The notes beneath the pieces were generated by a model. It did no database searches. It was not told the origin of the DNA and saw only the letters and a program-made list of their open reading frames with translations. From Trachythela sp. YZ-2020 (taxonomy: Eukaryota; Cnidaria; Anthozoa; Malacalcyonacea; Clavulariidae): a DNA stretch of 64,000 nt. Of the stretch, positions 47,056 to 56,841 are shown piece after piece (positions within the stretch are counted from its first letter, which is position 1; each line of letters starts with the position of its first letter). The position numbers and the translations under genes were made by a program. The DNA lies in assembly GCA_016169945.1 (NCBI GenBank), contig JADLSH010000333.1, positions 434,001-498,000 of the forward strand. Direction: 5' to 3'.

Positions 47056-48134
47056 ACTACATATTTCCTAGCAACACCCAATTTTCGGATCGTACAAATT
47101 ATACGAATGATTTTATAATTCCGTTGCCTTCACCTATAGACGGGATGAACACAAATAAATACATGGAGGTGACGAACGTGATGTTTTCGCAAACTATTCA
47201 AAATATCGCAACCGACGAATATAGTTTTACGTTGTCGTTCGATTATGATAATTTATCACGTTTTAAACCGATAGATCTAAATGCGTATGGAACGTACGGA
47301 CGTGTAGTATACAACGGATGTCTCTCCACGATGCGTTATGCGTTGAATACGGTTGTGCTCAAAAAAGGAGTGTATAATTTAGAAGAATTACTATACGTAA
47401 TAAATACGCATATAGAAGAGTACGGTGTTAAACTTACTGAAAATACCAACGGGAAAATTACGTTGACGTGGAACGCATATTTTGATCTATGGGTAAACCA
47501 ACAAAAGGCTATACAGACTGATCTAATATTTAGGTCGGGAAGCGGCGGCTATCATGATTATTTTCAAGAAAAACACAGTGATTCTGACTCATTAGACGAA
47601 CGTGTCGAATTTATACAATACAAAGCATATGATTTTGGCGACGTTAATCATTATCATACTTATAATCACACTTCGGAGCTGGTATCGGCTAAACCTGGAG
47701 TCGGATACTATGGTTTGCCGTATAAGAATAAAAAATACCGTCCGAAAGTGTTCATAGATACCGGTGGGGGTAGCGGTTATAATACACTAAAAGTGGATAG
47801 ATTCGATGACGGATTTTTCTCTAACGTAACATTAACACTACGTTTTTCGCAAGGTCTACAATATATGCTAGGATTTGAAGACAGTGAAATAATACATACA
47901 GAAAAAATAATGCACGGTGACGATAATACAGAAAGCGATACGATTTTAGGATCCGTGCATAGAAATAAAAACGTTTATGTTTATGAGGGTAGTTTTTTAC
48001 CTGACATAAAAGACGGTATAAATAAAATGTTTATATATTGCGATCAAGTGGAGAATGTTGTGGTGGGAAATCATAACTCAGAATTGATCGCTATCGTTCC
48101 TTTAAAAGTGCAGGACACTATTGGAGATAGTTAA
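47052..48134 (+). CDS. Polinton virion-protein candidate (penton/minor-capsid-like)
   Basis: 360 residues. The N-terminus (YIFPSNTQFSDRTNYTNDF) and late motif (INKMFIYCDQVENVVVG followed by IAIVPL) follow the pattern of a conserved Maverick/adintovirus protein that starts with a SN-x-T...NT-x-F segment and has a Y/F-x-YCD-x-V motif. That family is generally regarded as a virion component. The beta-rich composition fits a jelly-roll. The protein stops soon after the IVPL motif, where relatives usually continue, so the C-terminus may be truncated. No double-jelly-roll major capsid gene was seen nearby. Confidence 0.55.
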   Translation: MNYIFPSNTQFSDRTNYTNDFIIPLPSPIDGMNTNKYMEVTNVMFSQTIQNIATDEYSFTLSFDYDNLSRFKPIDLNAYGTYGRVVYNGCLSTMRYALNTVVLKKGVYNLEELLYVINTHIEEYGVKLTENTNGKITLTWNAYFDLWVNQQKAIQTDLIFRSGSGGYHDYFQEKHSDSDSLDERVEFIQYKAYDFGDVNHYHTYNHTSELVSAKPGVGYYGLPYKNKKYRPKVFIDTGGGSGYNTLKVDRFDDGFFSNVTLTLRFSQGLQYMLGFEDSEIIHTEKIMHGDDNTESDTILGSVHRNKNVYVYEGSFLPDIKDGINKMFIYCDQVENVVVGNHNSELIAIVPLKVQDTIGDS

Positions 48135-48479
48135 TTTGCAATATTACAATTATTATCTTTAATTAATAAAAAAAACGAAAAATGTAAAAAGAAGAATACG
48201 TATGGCTTAGTGAAAACATTTCTTAAATCCTCAATTGAAAAAAAATACAAGTTGCATGAAAAATATAGTAAAAAAATAGAAGAACGGTTAATATATATAT
48301 ATCGGAGAATATTTTGACCAAAAAAATACCGTTAAAAATATCCGATACCGAGACATATTTACTTAGGAAATTAGTAAAAAATAGATATAAAGAAACAGAT
48401 AAAAAAGTAATGTTTATAGAGAATTTTCATTTGAACTCTGTATTTGAACGTGCTATAACGAAATTAGAAAAAAAAAAAA
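48135..48479 (+). pseudogene. Broken short coding stretch
   Basis: Two successive open pieces lack a usable ATG. One runs from about 48,137 (LLSLINKKNEKCKKK) to a TGA near 48,317. The second continues one frame over (KISDTETYLLRKLVKNRY) to about 48,484. They read like one lysine-rich protein of about 115 residues split by an indel near 48,313, perhaps the displaced end of the preceding gene. Low confidence. Confidence 0.35.
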
Positions 48480-49172
48480 ATGAATAATAAAATGCAGTTG
48501 GTGGATAGTGGTAAATTTAATAAACTCATACAAATGATGGAAAGCAAATATAGAAAATCAGAGCTAGCCGACAACATCGACAACCCTGCGCTAGAACAAT
48601 TATCAAAAAGCGCTGATAAAATGCATGCATCTGGAAACATTAACGAAAAAGAAATGAACGCTATACATTTTCTTAAAAAACGTGCAAAATATAAAAAAAG
48701 AAAGAATTATGAAGACGTGGAAAGCGATGATGAAGACGTTGTTGTTAAAAAAGGTGCTAACATCAGAGAGGCTACAGAAAGTAAATTAACAAAATTTATA
48801 AAATCAAATAATTTAACTTTTGATAATATTCACAATGAAGATCTTATAAAAGATTTAGCACATAATTCGCGAGGTAATTTTTTTACTGAGAGAGATGATA
48901 GACATGCCGCATTAAAAAAAAGAAAAAAGAAAAATATGCCTGCTAGTTATATATTTAACAGACAAGCAATAGCGTATTACAAAAAATTACACTTAAAACC
49001 TCTAACACCATCGAGCCCATCAACATCTCAAGCCGATCAACTCGTTGATCAAATCCATCACTCAGTCAAATCAACTCCTCAAAGAAGGGTACCGATATTG
49101 GATAAAAACCTATTTCCTACGCCTGCTGAATCAACACCATATGTGAACCGTATGAGAAGTAGGAGAAAATGA
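48480..49172 (+). CDS. Basic virion-core-like protein, 230 residues
   Basis: Starts at the ATG at 48,480 after a run of A. Highly charged: KKRAKYKKRKNYEDVESDDED in the middle, KKRKKKN later, and a Ser/Thr/Pro-rich tail ending NRMRSRRK. This suits a DNA-condensing core or minor virion protein that may be cleaved by the neighbouring protease. It overlaps the protease start by 4 bp (ATGA). No homologue recognised. Confidence 0.65.
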   Translation: MNNKMQLVDSGKFNKLIQMMESKYRKSELADNIDNPALEQLSKSADKMHASGNINEKEMNAIHFLKKRAKYKKRKNYEDVESDDEDVVVKKGANIREATESKLTKFIKSNNLTFDNIHNEDLIKDLAHNSRGNFFTERDDRHAALKKRKKKNMPASYIFNRQAIAYYKKLHLKPLTPSSPSTSQADQLVDQIHHSVKSTPQRRVPILDKNLFPTPAESTPYVNRMRSRRK

Positions 49173-49798
49173 AAGATAAACTAATTTGTTTCTTAAACCG
49201 TTTTTTGAATACGGACGAATTAGACAAATTAGCTCATAAAAACGCTATATTAAATAATTTTTTTATCGGGACATATCCCGCAGACGTTATACCACCGTTT
49301 AAAAAAACATGTTGTTGGATATGGAATATAGATAAAAGCTATCAACCAGGAACACATTGGGTGGCGGTTTGGTTGAAAAATAATAAATTAGTTTTTTTCG
49401 ATAGCTACGGATATAATATAAAGAAATATAAACGTCAAATATGGTTAGATTTTGCTGCAACTAACAACTTTTCTATAACGTATTTTAATACCGGATTTTT
49501 ACAAAATATACAGACCAAAACGTGCGGAGTGTGGTCTTTACTCTATCTATATCAACAATGCCACAACGTTTCGACAATATATAAAAAAAAAATTTTTAAC
49601 GGTTTTAAAAAATACAACAATTCTATTAAAAATTATAATGCAAAAATTTTAAGAAATACGTTTAGAAACGATGTGCTATTATTCACGATGGCAAAATCTA
49701 TTTTTAAACATCATATCCTAGCCATATATGCGGCGAAATGTAATAGCAATAAACACACACAAGTTTGTAAAAATTTTATTTCTTATAACAAATTTTAA
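49169..49798 (+). CDS. Adenain-like cysteine protease
   Basis: 209 residues. The catalytic set is visible in order: GTHWVAV (His63), VFFDSYG (Asp78), FLQNIQTKTCGVWS (Gln112 and Cys119, seven residues apart as in adenain). The length equals that of adenovirus protease. In adenoviruses and Polintons this enzyme matures virion proteins inside the capsid. The frame is intact. It overlaps the end of the convergent ATPase gene by 4 bp, so rightward and leftward transcription meet here. Confidence 0.9.
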   Translation: MKDKLICFLNRFLNTDELDKLAHKNAILNNFFIGTYPADVIPPFKKTCCWIWNIDKSYQPGTHWVAVWLKNNKLVFFDSYGYNIKKYKRQIWLDFAATNNFSITYFNTGFLQNIQTKTCGVWSLLYLYQQCHNVSTIYKKKIFNGFKKYNNSIKNYNAKILRNTFRNDVLLFTMAKSIFKHHILAIYAAKCNSNKHTQVCKNFISYNKF

Positions 49799-50460
49799 TT
49801 ATATACAATTGTTCTATCTTCTGGAAATATTTGTGTACGTATACGCGTGTTCTCATAACTGTTTGTTTTTCCATCGATAACTATGTACTTGTCGCTGCAT
49901 TCTTTAATGTCTTCGCATATAGCGTCTATACTAGACGAAGGTATATATTTTTTCATTAATATTCTATGAATATTTTTATGATTGTTAAAGTTGTAGAACA
50001 CTACATGGTATTGCGAATTGTTATAAATAGTATTTAGAACGCCTAATTTATAGGAGGAATCTTGAGAGATAAAAATAAGCAACATGTTGCAATGATGACT
50101 GTCGCGACATGCTAAATTATTTAAATTCCGTGTATTTTCCGCTCCAGAAGATTCTAACGTCGCCGTTCCTGCATGCACCATTAAATCGTCTAACACTAAT
50201 AATGTATGCTCTCCTAATTTCTGCTCGATTTTCTCAATGGACGGAATGCCTTTGTTACAATTTATAAATTCGCTTTCTTTTAATTCGCTTTCTTCTTTGT
50301 TTTTTTCAATAATCATTTTTATCTCATCGTATAAAGGCTGCTCGGTCGAATAAAGATAAATCAATTTGTCCGGTGTTGGCTCAATCATCACGTCAATATT
50401 TTCAATTATTTTTTTCACAAAGTAGGTCTTTCCACACTGCGTAGGTCCGGTTATGGTCAT
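49795..50460 (-). CDS. A32/FtsK-HerA-type DNA-packaging ATPase
   Basis: 221 residues from the ATG at 50,460. Walker A is GPTQCGKT (residues 5-12). Walker B is LLVLDDLM (87-94, with adjacent Asp91-Asp92). A LLIFISQD segment follows at about 125-132, the sensor-like strand. In-frame codons upstream of the ATG (IPFQHTFT) also resemble the family leader, so translation may begin further upstream at an unusual start. The enzyme would pump element DNA into a capsid. It sits 40 bp beyond the polymerase stop, presumably one leftward transcript. Confidence 0.9.
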   Translation of the reverse strand: MTITGPTQCGKTYFVKKIIENIDVMIEPTPDKLIYLYSTEQPLYDEIKMIIEKNKEESELKESEFINCNKGIPSIEKIEQKLGEHTLLVLDDLMVHAGTATLESSGAENTRNLNNLACRDSHHCNMLLIFISQDSSYKLGVLNTIYNNSQYHVVFYNFNNHKNIHRILMKKYIPSSSIDAICEDIKECSDKYIVIDGKTNSYENTRIRTQIFPEDRTIVYN

Positions 50461-50500
50461 GGTAAAAGTGTGCTGAAACGGTATTACAACGCTGCTTACA

Positions 50501-53500
50501 TCATTTTTCTATAAAACCAAAAGGAATAGTTGTAAAGTCGTTTTTTACAATTCGTTTATTAAACGTAAAAGAGAATACTTTTTTTTCATCTTTTAAAAAA
50601 ATTCGCTGATGGTTGTGTCTGAAAAATCTACGCACGTAATTAACCGTAATTTGTTGTTGTTGTTGATCCTCTATACAAGTTTTTAACGATTCGAAATTTA
50701 TCTTCACATCGTATTCGGCATTTTTACCAAATCCTTTCACGAGTGTTTTAGACATGGTTTTTTTCTCTATTTTTCCCGTTTTTGGACAGGTATAATCGTA
50801 CTCGTTCGTTATATAAGAATAGCTTTTTGGACCTGTCGAACAAAAATGTTTTATGTAAATTTCAGAACAATTCTCTAACGCTAATTCGTCTGTCAATTCG
50901 CCAAGAAAATTCGTTTTAACAGCTGGTGTATATAAATGTATACACGAGTCGGTGTCATAATACAATACTTTATCCGCACCGATCTTATTTAACAAACCCA
51001 ATAATTTTAGACGTGCATACGTGGTGACATGTGCGGCTATAATCACATTACGATTTGGCATGTTTGTAGCAACGGATTCTTTTTTCCTATACGTTACTCG
51101 TGCTATTTTATCGCTAATAAAATCCATAGTAGTAACATCGTTCATATTATCGTTTAGTAAAGACAATAGTTGCGTGTACGAATCTATAAAATCTACGGTG
51201 ACTACGTTATCGTTTTGTGCTAATTTCCCCCATAACGAATTGAGCAATTTTTTTGCAATCGTACGCAAGGCCGAATTTTTTTTCAAATTATTTTTATCTA
51301 ATTGTATTCCTTCAATACGTAAAAAATCAGCTATAAATTCGTCTACGTCCTCGTCGGTTACGCACGATTTAGGAATGCCTGAGCTTTCTTGTTTAATTTT
51401 TAAAAAAGTATTCACATATGCTTGAAAAATTTTTGCTTTTTTTTTATATTCGTATATTTCGACAATCTCGATCATCTTATATTTTTGTTTAATCGCTTCG
51501 TTCACCTCCGCGATACACCACGTTCCGTATATACATCGCGCGTTCTCATTATGCGTGCACAAAACTTCTTTTTCTATAGCACATGTTCGACACAAAGGGA
51601 AAATTAATTTACCTTACAACCGTAAAGGCAAAACGGGAAAATGTAAATTTTGTGGTGGTAATATAACGCATTTTATCAGACCTATAGCGTTTTTTAAATT
51701 CACTTTTAAACATGCGTCATTGCCTACATGAAGTGTCGGATGTTTTATAGGATATAATCTATTTTTTTGCACGTCCGGATATAACGATGTGAAATCATGA
51801 TAGTTTATTTTCTCCTCGCTTTCTCCAACATCATAATATAATACGGCTGGAGACGTACGTCCACCATACAGAGCGTCTTTTGGATTAAGCGGTAAATGAT
51901 TAAACAGTTTGTTTTTTTTCTCTTCCAATTGCTTTTTTGTAAAAATTTTTTCTTTTAAAAAATCACATTCCCAAACCTCAACTACGTTATAACCATGCAT
52001 TTTTAATTCGTTTGTAAATCTTTTTGTACTGGCATTTAGATTATAGAACGTCTCGTTTAACGTCGTGTTATAATCACTTAAATCAAAACATTTTTTACAA
52101 CCATGCCAAAAACAACCGTGAAATTGATATACGGTGTTTGTTGTCTCGCAATATCCGTCAACAAAACGTCCTAATATCTTTTTTTCACCGTGTAACGACA
52201 GCTTATACTCGATGGGGGTCGTCTCATTAATACCGCTTAAATAGATTAAAGCCAATAAACTTTGATTAACATTTCCGCGGTAGCCTGCCGCAGGTAATAA
52301 AGATAATTGTTCTTTTTTTAATTGGTTTAATCTGTACACTTTTAACGCAACACCTGCTATTGTTATACATTGTCTATCATAAAAAGGTATCACGCTGCTA
52401 ATTTTCTCTTGATTGTGCGCGAATAATATGGCTCCTTTTCTTCAAATATCCACATCTGTTTTACAGTAATAATATATTTCGTTTTCAAAAATATACGGTT
52501 TTCGACTTTTCTCCTCGTACCACACGTTGAATTTCTCAAGTTCTTTTTCGTTCATTTTAGTTAAATCAAAATATTTTTTAACGACAATATCACCACGATA
52601 AGACAAATCGTAGAAAAAATACGGATGGTAGCCTTTTACTAGCAGGTCTTCAAAACCCAACGCTTCTGGAAATTTCGCTAATCTCATGTCCAAAAATAAA
52701 TAACTATCTATAATTCTAATACCGTACGAGGGAATTTTCAACGACATAATTTTATTACCGTTCATGACGAGTTCGGGAACGATTTCTTTTTCGATTAATA
52801 ATTCCCGTAGCACAAATATTGTATCAAAACGCGAACCGTTATGAGCTACCCATGTTGATTCGGGATGTGCAAGCACAAAATCTACAAAATTGCTCGTCAC
52901 ATTATCTTTAATAACGTATTGACGATAACCGCAACAGGCGTTTTGCTCTATAGAATTATCTGAAAATTTCTCCTCGCCTTCTTCAAAAACATCGTTTTTT
53001 ACTACAAACGGGATGCGATCACAACCGTAACAACATTTTTGTATAACACAATAAAAAGGAATTAGCTCTAAATCCTCATTTTCTTTCGTTTCAAAATCGA
53101 AAAAAAAATAGCGTAGGATGTGAGGGTTCAGACGGTGGTTTAAGTGGTTTCATATAACACTCATGATTTTTTTCATATTTCACACAACGGTGACACATTT
53201 CTTTTTCGCAATCGTGCCGAACATAATGATCGGCTTTTATAAAAAAAAATCGCGGTTTAGTTCTTTGACATGTTTTACAATAAAAAAATTGTTGGCATGG
53301 TGTCGAGGAATTTTGTTTCTTATGGTGATTTGTAAATACTCGACATGTTAGATGATTCTGAAAACATTGTCTGTTTGTAAATATAACGTTGCAATTACTG
53401 CATTCATAATAGACACCTTCGTTTTCACACTTCTTAATCGACGAATAACATTTTTTACATGTCGAATCTATACGGCAAACATGATTAAATTCGTACTCGT

Positions 53501-54275
53501 AACGTCCAAAGCGTTTCATACATCTATAACAACTTATACTGTTTTTTGTAAATAAACCCATATTAAGAACCACGTCGTAATGTGCATTATTTAACCATAA
53601 AATAACCACGTCGTTAGTAAAACGTAATAATTCTCCATTTACACCGACTCGCGAATCAAATACAATTTTATTCTGATACTGATCCGAAAATATAATCAAA
53701 TCGATATTTTGTTTCTTCAAAAAATTTTCATAAATTTTTTCATAATCGTTACCGCATACTTTATCGCCTTCTTTCACACCGCACTCGCGATACAATTTTT
53801 GAATTTCCATTATTGTAAAAACATCTTCTAATTTTCTCCCTCTAATTTTACGATCTTTTTTATAAAAACATAACGCTACTAACAAAGCGATAATAAAACA
53901 ACATGATTTTATCATTTTAGAAAAAAATTCGCAACTTATTTGAAAAACACCTTGTTTTACATATCTATTATTTTTTTTAGGAAATTTCAACTCGTTGATA
54001 CCGCCACCATCACTTTTACCACGATTTAAAAATTTGTAAACGTCTCTCGCCTTTTTTTGCGGTTTTTTAACGTCTTGTAAATTCTTTTTACTATTTTCTA
54101 CAATCTGTATTGTGACAACAGCACTCCATCCCTGCCCTACAAGCTCCCTACCGCTTTGCATCATGTTTTCAAAAGTGTCCATAAAATGTTTTACAGTGTA
54201 AAATTTTAACTTCATTAAGGACGTGCTAAAAAACATGCTCGGTGTGTTTGAAAAACAAAATCGCACAGTCATCAT
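50501..54275 (-). pseudogene. polB: Polinton DNA polymerase B, interrupted by two stops and a frameshift
   Basis: About 1,250 codons from the ATG at 54,275. The N-terminal region has a CCFIIALLVALCFY segment and a cysteine/histidine-rich zinc-finger array (CYRCMKRF, CKKCYSS, CSNCNVIF, CKTCQR). The 3'-5' exonuclease starts at DFET near 53,090, with NGSRFD following. The polymerase motifs are YHDFTSLYP (A), KKLLNSLWG (B) and YYDTDS (C). There is a TPV-like insert with FHGCFWHGCKKCF. Breaks: a frame change at a nine-A run near 53,100, an in-frame TGA at 52,442-52,444 and an in-frame TAA at 51,614-51,616. Family members replicate the element by protein priming. As read, this copy cannot make a full-length enzyme. 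Confidence 0.88.
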
Positions 54276-54531
54276 TGCTTTGCGCGCTCATGTATGCTAA
54301 ATCTATTAATTGTTGAAAAAAAGAACGTAACGTCTCCATAAATTGTATAAAATCATCATAAATATTCACATTAATTTGATAATGCTGTTCGGAGGTTAAA
54401 AAATTTGGAACTTCTCTCCTGTGGATCCGCCTTATTTCGATATCTTGTGGGCGTTTTTTTCTTTTTGCTTTATCGTTATTTTTATACTTGACGTACAAAC
54501 TTACTAATCTATCCATATCCTCCTCATCCAT
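54226..54531 (-). CDS. Viral hypothetical protein, 101 residues
   Basis: The ATG is at 54,531. Basic N-terminal third (KAKRKKRPQD), then a helical region (FIQFMETLRSFFQQLIDLAY). It overlaps the polymerase start by 50 bp and the upstream gene by 8 bp, so it is part of the leftward replication cassette. A terminal-protein or polymerase accessory role would fit the position but is not shown by sequence. Confidence 0.6.
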   Translation of the reverse strand: MDEEDMDRLVSLYVKYKNNDKAKRKKRPQDIEIRRIHRREVPNFLTSEQHYQINVNIYDDFIQFMETLRSFFQQLIDLAYMSAQSNDDCAILFFKHTEHVF

Positions 54532-54706
54532 CTTTCTTTCTTCTTTTTAACCAACTACAACAACACGTTTTTTTCTCCTTTTTTTCTTCGTTAACGTCGT
54601 CGACACCGTCAGGACAATCTATTTCAATATTAGAAGATTTATTTACAATAACGCAATTTAAGTTTACTAAAGGATTTTCAATTCCTTTTAAACACGTATT
54701 CCCCAT
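54524..54706 (-). CDS. Small membrane-targeted protein with myristoylation signal
   Basis: 60 residues. The N-terminus MGNTCLKG has Gly2, small residues at 3-5 and Lys7, a standard N-myristoylation context, with Cys5 available for palmitoylation. The C-terminus has KKTCCCSWLKRRKK, a cysteine plus basic patch also typical of membrane anchoring. The ATG lies about 45 bp from the divergent SET gene region. Likely localised to membranes of the infected cell; the function is unknown. Confidence 0.6.
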   Translation of the reverse strand: MGNTCLKGIENPLVNLNCVIVNKSSNIEIDCPDGVDDVNEEKKEKKTCCCSWLKRRKKDG

Positions 54707-54843
54707 TTTTACGCTCCCCTCACCTCTTTTTTCGTCGTCGAATATTTATAATGACGTCGTGCTTTTTAAAATCCACAAAGAATATATTTTTAATTCTTAG
54801 TTATAAATATCATATAAATTGCTATTTTCTCATAGCTTTAAAA
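54707..54843. promoter_or_regulatory. Divergent promoter region
   Basis: The 137-bp gap between the leftward replication cassette and the rightward SET cassette contains AATATTTATAATGACG and TTATAAATATCATATAAA, TATA-like sequences suitable for each direction. No factor site is recognised. Confidence 0.4.
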
Positions 54844-55431
54844 ATGTCTAATAAATGGACGTCTGCTAACTGGACGCCGGTAAAAACTACGAGTAACAAC
54901 GTAAAAACGGTGCGGTTAAATAAGCGCCGTCAGAAAAAATATTATGATTCTGTAAGAGACGTGGTACGATGTAAAAGCAATACGTTAAAACGTGAAAGAT
55001 GTAAAAAACGAACGGCAAAAACGAGTAAATGTTGGATACATTTAGGAAAAGAGAATAATTTAAGAATAAAAAAATCTACAATTAACAATGCGGGAGAAGG
55101 TTTATTCGCGTACAAAAATCCTATCGATAAAAATAAAAATATAGTAAAATATACAGGTAAAAAAACAACCAAACGCGCTATAGATCGTAAGTATGGTGAA
55201 CGTTTAGCCGCCTATACTATATGCGCATCGCCAAGACGATGTATAGACGCGTATAAAACAACTCACGGACCGGGCAGATATGCTAACGATAATAGCAATC
55301 GTCAAAAAATAAACGCGAGATTTACAAACAGTTTAAAAATTAGAAGTTTGAAAAAAATAAATCCTCATCAAGAAATTTTTATTAATTACGGTGACGAGTA
55401 TTGGAATGGGGAAAAAAAGAAAAATGCTTAA
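54844..55431 (+). CDS. Viral SET-domain protein (lysine methyltransferase-like)
   Basis: The start at 54,844 (MSNKWTSANW) is preferred because the upstream in-frame sequence is not conserved-looking. 195 residues. An N-terminal small metal-binding module has Cys43, Cys53, Cys63 and His66 (CKSN...RCKKR...CWIH). The SET domain follows: AGEGLFAY at about 83-90, RYANDNSN at 145-152 (the N-H-like SAM-binding step), and IFINYGDEYW at 178-187 with the catalytic-type Tyr. The overall length resembles viral SET proteins. It may modify host histones or viral chromatin; the substrate cannot be read from sequence. The 3' end overlaps the next gene. Confidence 0.8.
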   Translation: MSNKWTSANWTPVKTTSNNVKTVRLNKRRQKKYYDSVRDVVRCKSNTLKRERCKKRTAKTSKCWIHLGKENNLRIKKSTINNAGEGLFAYKNPIDKNKNIVKYTGKKTTKRAIDRKYGERLAAYTICASPRRCIDAYKTTHGPGRYANDNSNRQKINARFTNSLKIRSLKKINPHQEIFINYGDEYWNGEKKKNA

Positions 55432-55630
55432 ACAAGGTTTGGTAACGGCGATTAATAAAAAAAACAAAATTTATAATACTATTATAAAACACGTTAATCC
55501 GTACATATCAAAATTAGATAAAAGGGTCAAAAAAACAACTAAACGTGTACGTTTTAATCGTCTTAAAAAAAAGCAAATAGGCGGTACGTATTTCCCAACA
55601 CGCAGGCGTGATATAAGATACGAATATTAA
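55406..55630 (+). CDS. Small basic protein (pX-like candidate)
   Basis: The ATG at 55,406 gives MGKKRKMLKQ, about 74 residues; an in-frame TG-type start lies 15 bp earlier. Very basic (KKTTKRVRFNRLKKKQIGG) with GG-T near the middle, a possible protease-cleavage site of the G-G-x type used by adenain-like enzymes. It resembles adenovirus/adintovirus pX-type DNA-condensing proteins in size and charge only. It overlaps the SET gene by 26 bp. Confidence 0.55.
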   Translation: MGKKRKMLKQGLVTAINKKNKIYNTIIKHVNPYISKLDKRVKKTTKRVRFNRLKKKQIGGTYFPTRRRDIRYEY

Positions 55631-55648
55631 TTGTTTGCACACAAAGTT

Positions 55649-55978
55649 ATGGCTGAACGTATGAATACCGAGGAGATGGGTAGTTTTGTTGCAGGATATT
55701 TTACAGCACGTCTTGCAGAGGCGATAAATAAAAAGATGAAGGAAATATATGAAGAAATAAAACAACAATGTATAACTCAATACCTCGACGCATATGGGTT
55801 AAAAGACGAAAAAGAATTAAACGATGAACAAAAAGGAAAAATCGTTGCGGAAACCTATAGACATTGTAACAATTTTGGAGATTATTTAGAAAAAAATCGT
55901 CCGTACGAACTAAATCACGAAAGTATGAGTATGTACTTAAAAACAACAGCGTCACATAAACTTTTAAAACAACAATAG
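55649..55978 (+). CDS. Viral hypothetical protein, about 110 residues
   Basis: The ATG at 55,649 (MAERMNTEEMG) is the first in frame. The protein is helical with a coiled-coil-like stretch (ARLAEAINKKMKEIYEEIKQQ). It ends one base before the end of the convergent leftward gene, so transcription converges here. No family recognised. Confidence 0.6.
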   Translation: MAERMNTEEMGSFVAGYFTARLAEAINKKMKEIYEEIKQQCITQYLDAYGLKDEKELNDEQKGKIVAETYRHCNNFGDYLEKNRPYELNHESMSMYLKTTASHKLLKQQ

Positions 55979-56383
55979 TTATATTTTTAAAAAGGCGTAC
56001 AAATCGTATTGGTTCGTATGATACAGACATATATTTGTATTTTTTAAACAACAATTACTATGTTCGCATAATGTACAGTCTATATAGTTATCGTTTTTGT
56101 AAAGCTCCAACAAAGTGGTGTTTATATTCATATATAATGCTAATATAATACGTAGATAATAAAGTAGTGGTGAAATGTCCTCAATTGTTGTTATATATTC
56201 AATATAGGCTAAATGTTCGTTTATACTCTCTTTTAAACTATATATTCTGTGTAAAGGAAGAATACGTGTTGTGTCGTATGGGAAGAACTCTTTATATTCC
56301 ACATCTATTTTCTTTAGAATATTCTCAATCACGACGTTTGAAAAAGACGTCATCGTCCACTTTATACACGTCGCAGTTTCCAA
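55979..56383 (-). CDS. Viral hypothetical protein, 134 residues
   Basis: The ATG is at 56,383, with another at 56,353. A hydrophobic helical middle (LLYYLRIILALYMNI) precedes a cysteine-rich end (CTLCEHSNCCLKNTNICLYH) that could form a zinc knuckle. It overlaps the upstream gene by 59 bp. Unknown function. Confidence 0.6.
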   Translation of the reverse strand: METATCIKWTMTSFSNVVIENILKKIDVEYKEFFPYDTTRILPLHRIYSLKESINEHLAYIEYITTIEDISPLLYYLRIILALYMNINTTLLELYKNDNYIDCTLCEHSNCCLKNTNICLYHTNQYDLYAFLKI

Positions 56384-56573
56384 AAATCACTTTTCTCCTC
56401 TTGTATTTTACACACTGCTTTCCAACACGACTGTTTTTTATTACCACTCGACACACGAGATTTTCACGTCTGAAATATACATAATAACGTTTATCAATCT
56501 CCGATTTAAACGCTAATATAATTGTAACTACTCCGTATCTCATCCCGTCGTCATATTTCACATATATCGCCAT
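56325..56573 (-). CDS. Viral hypothetical protein, 82 residues
   Basis: Beta-rich and basic (VKYKRRKVIFGNCDVY). Its start overlaps the preceding gene by 23 bp. It has loose similarity in layout to the upstream 96-residue protein (a VVTIILAF strand followed by a basic turn), which could indicate duplication. No domain recognised. Confidence 0.55.
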   Translation of the reverse strand: MAIYVKYDDGMRYGVVTIILAFKSEIDKRYYVYFRRENLVCRVVIKNSRVGKQCVKYKRRKVIFGNCDVYKVDDDVFFKRRD

Positions 56574-56841
56574 CGTTCAAAATTGTAATACGCTTTCCTA
56601 ACAAATTTTTCGCTCTATCATGTCCGCGTTGCGTTAATCTCGTAAAATATCTTCCTTTATGCACTTTATATTCTTTAACCGTTTCCACAATAGCATAGTC
56701 TATATTTATAAGTACTTTGCCATAAACATCGTCAATAGCAATCAGTGTAACTATAACGTTGGGATATTCAAGAACTAAATTTTTAAATATAAAAAAGGGT
56801 AAAAAACTACTCACATCAACGTTCATATCGTCGTCTCCCAC
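56551..56841 (-). CDS. Viral hypothetical protein, 96 residues
   Basis: Starts MGDDDMNVDVSSFL, then hydrophobic LPFFIFKNLVLEYPNVIVTLIAI and a basic region (RLTQRGHDRAKNLLGKR). Overlaps both neighbours (19 and 23 bp), the compact arrangement of a viral transcription unit. Function unknown. Confidence 0.55.
   Translation of the reverse strand: MGDDDMNVDVSSFLPFFIFKNLVLEYPNVIVTLIAIDDVYGKVLINIDYAIVETVKEYKVHKGRYFTRLTQRGHDRAKNLLGKRITILNDGDICEI

Noticed and set aside
51021..51425. 134-codon plus-strand ORF opposite the polymerase
   Set aside because: Antisense shadow of the polymerase palm domain, which has clear motifs on the minus strand.
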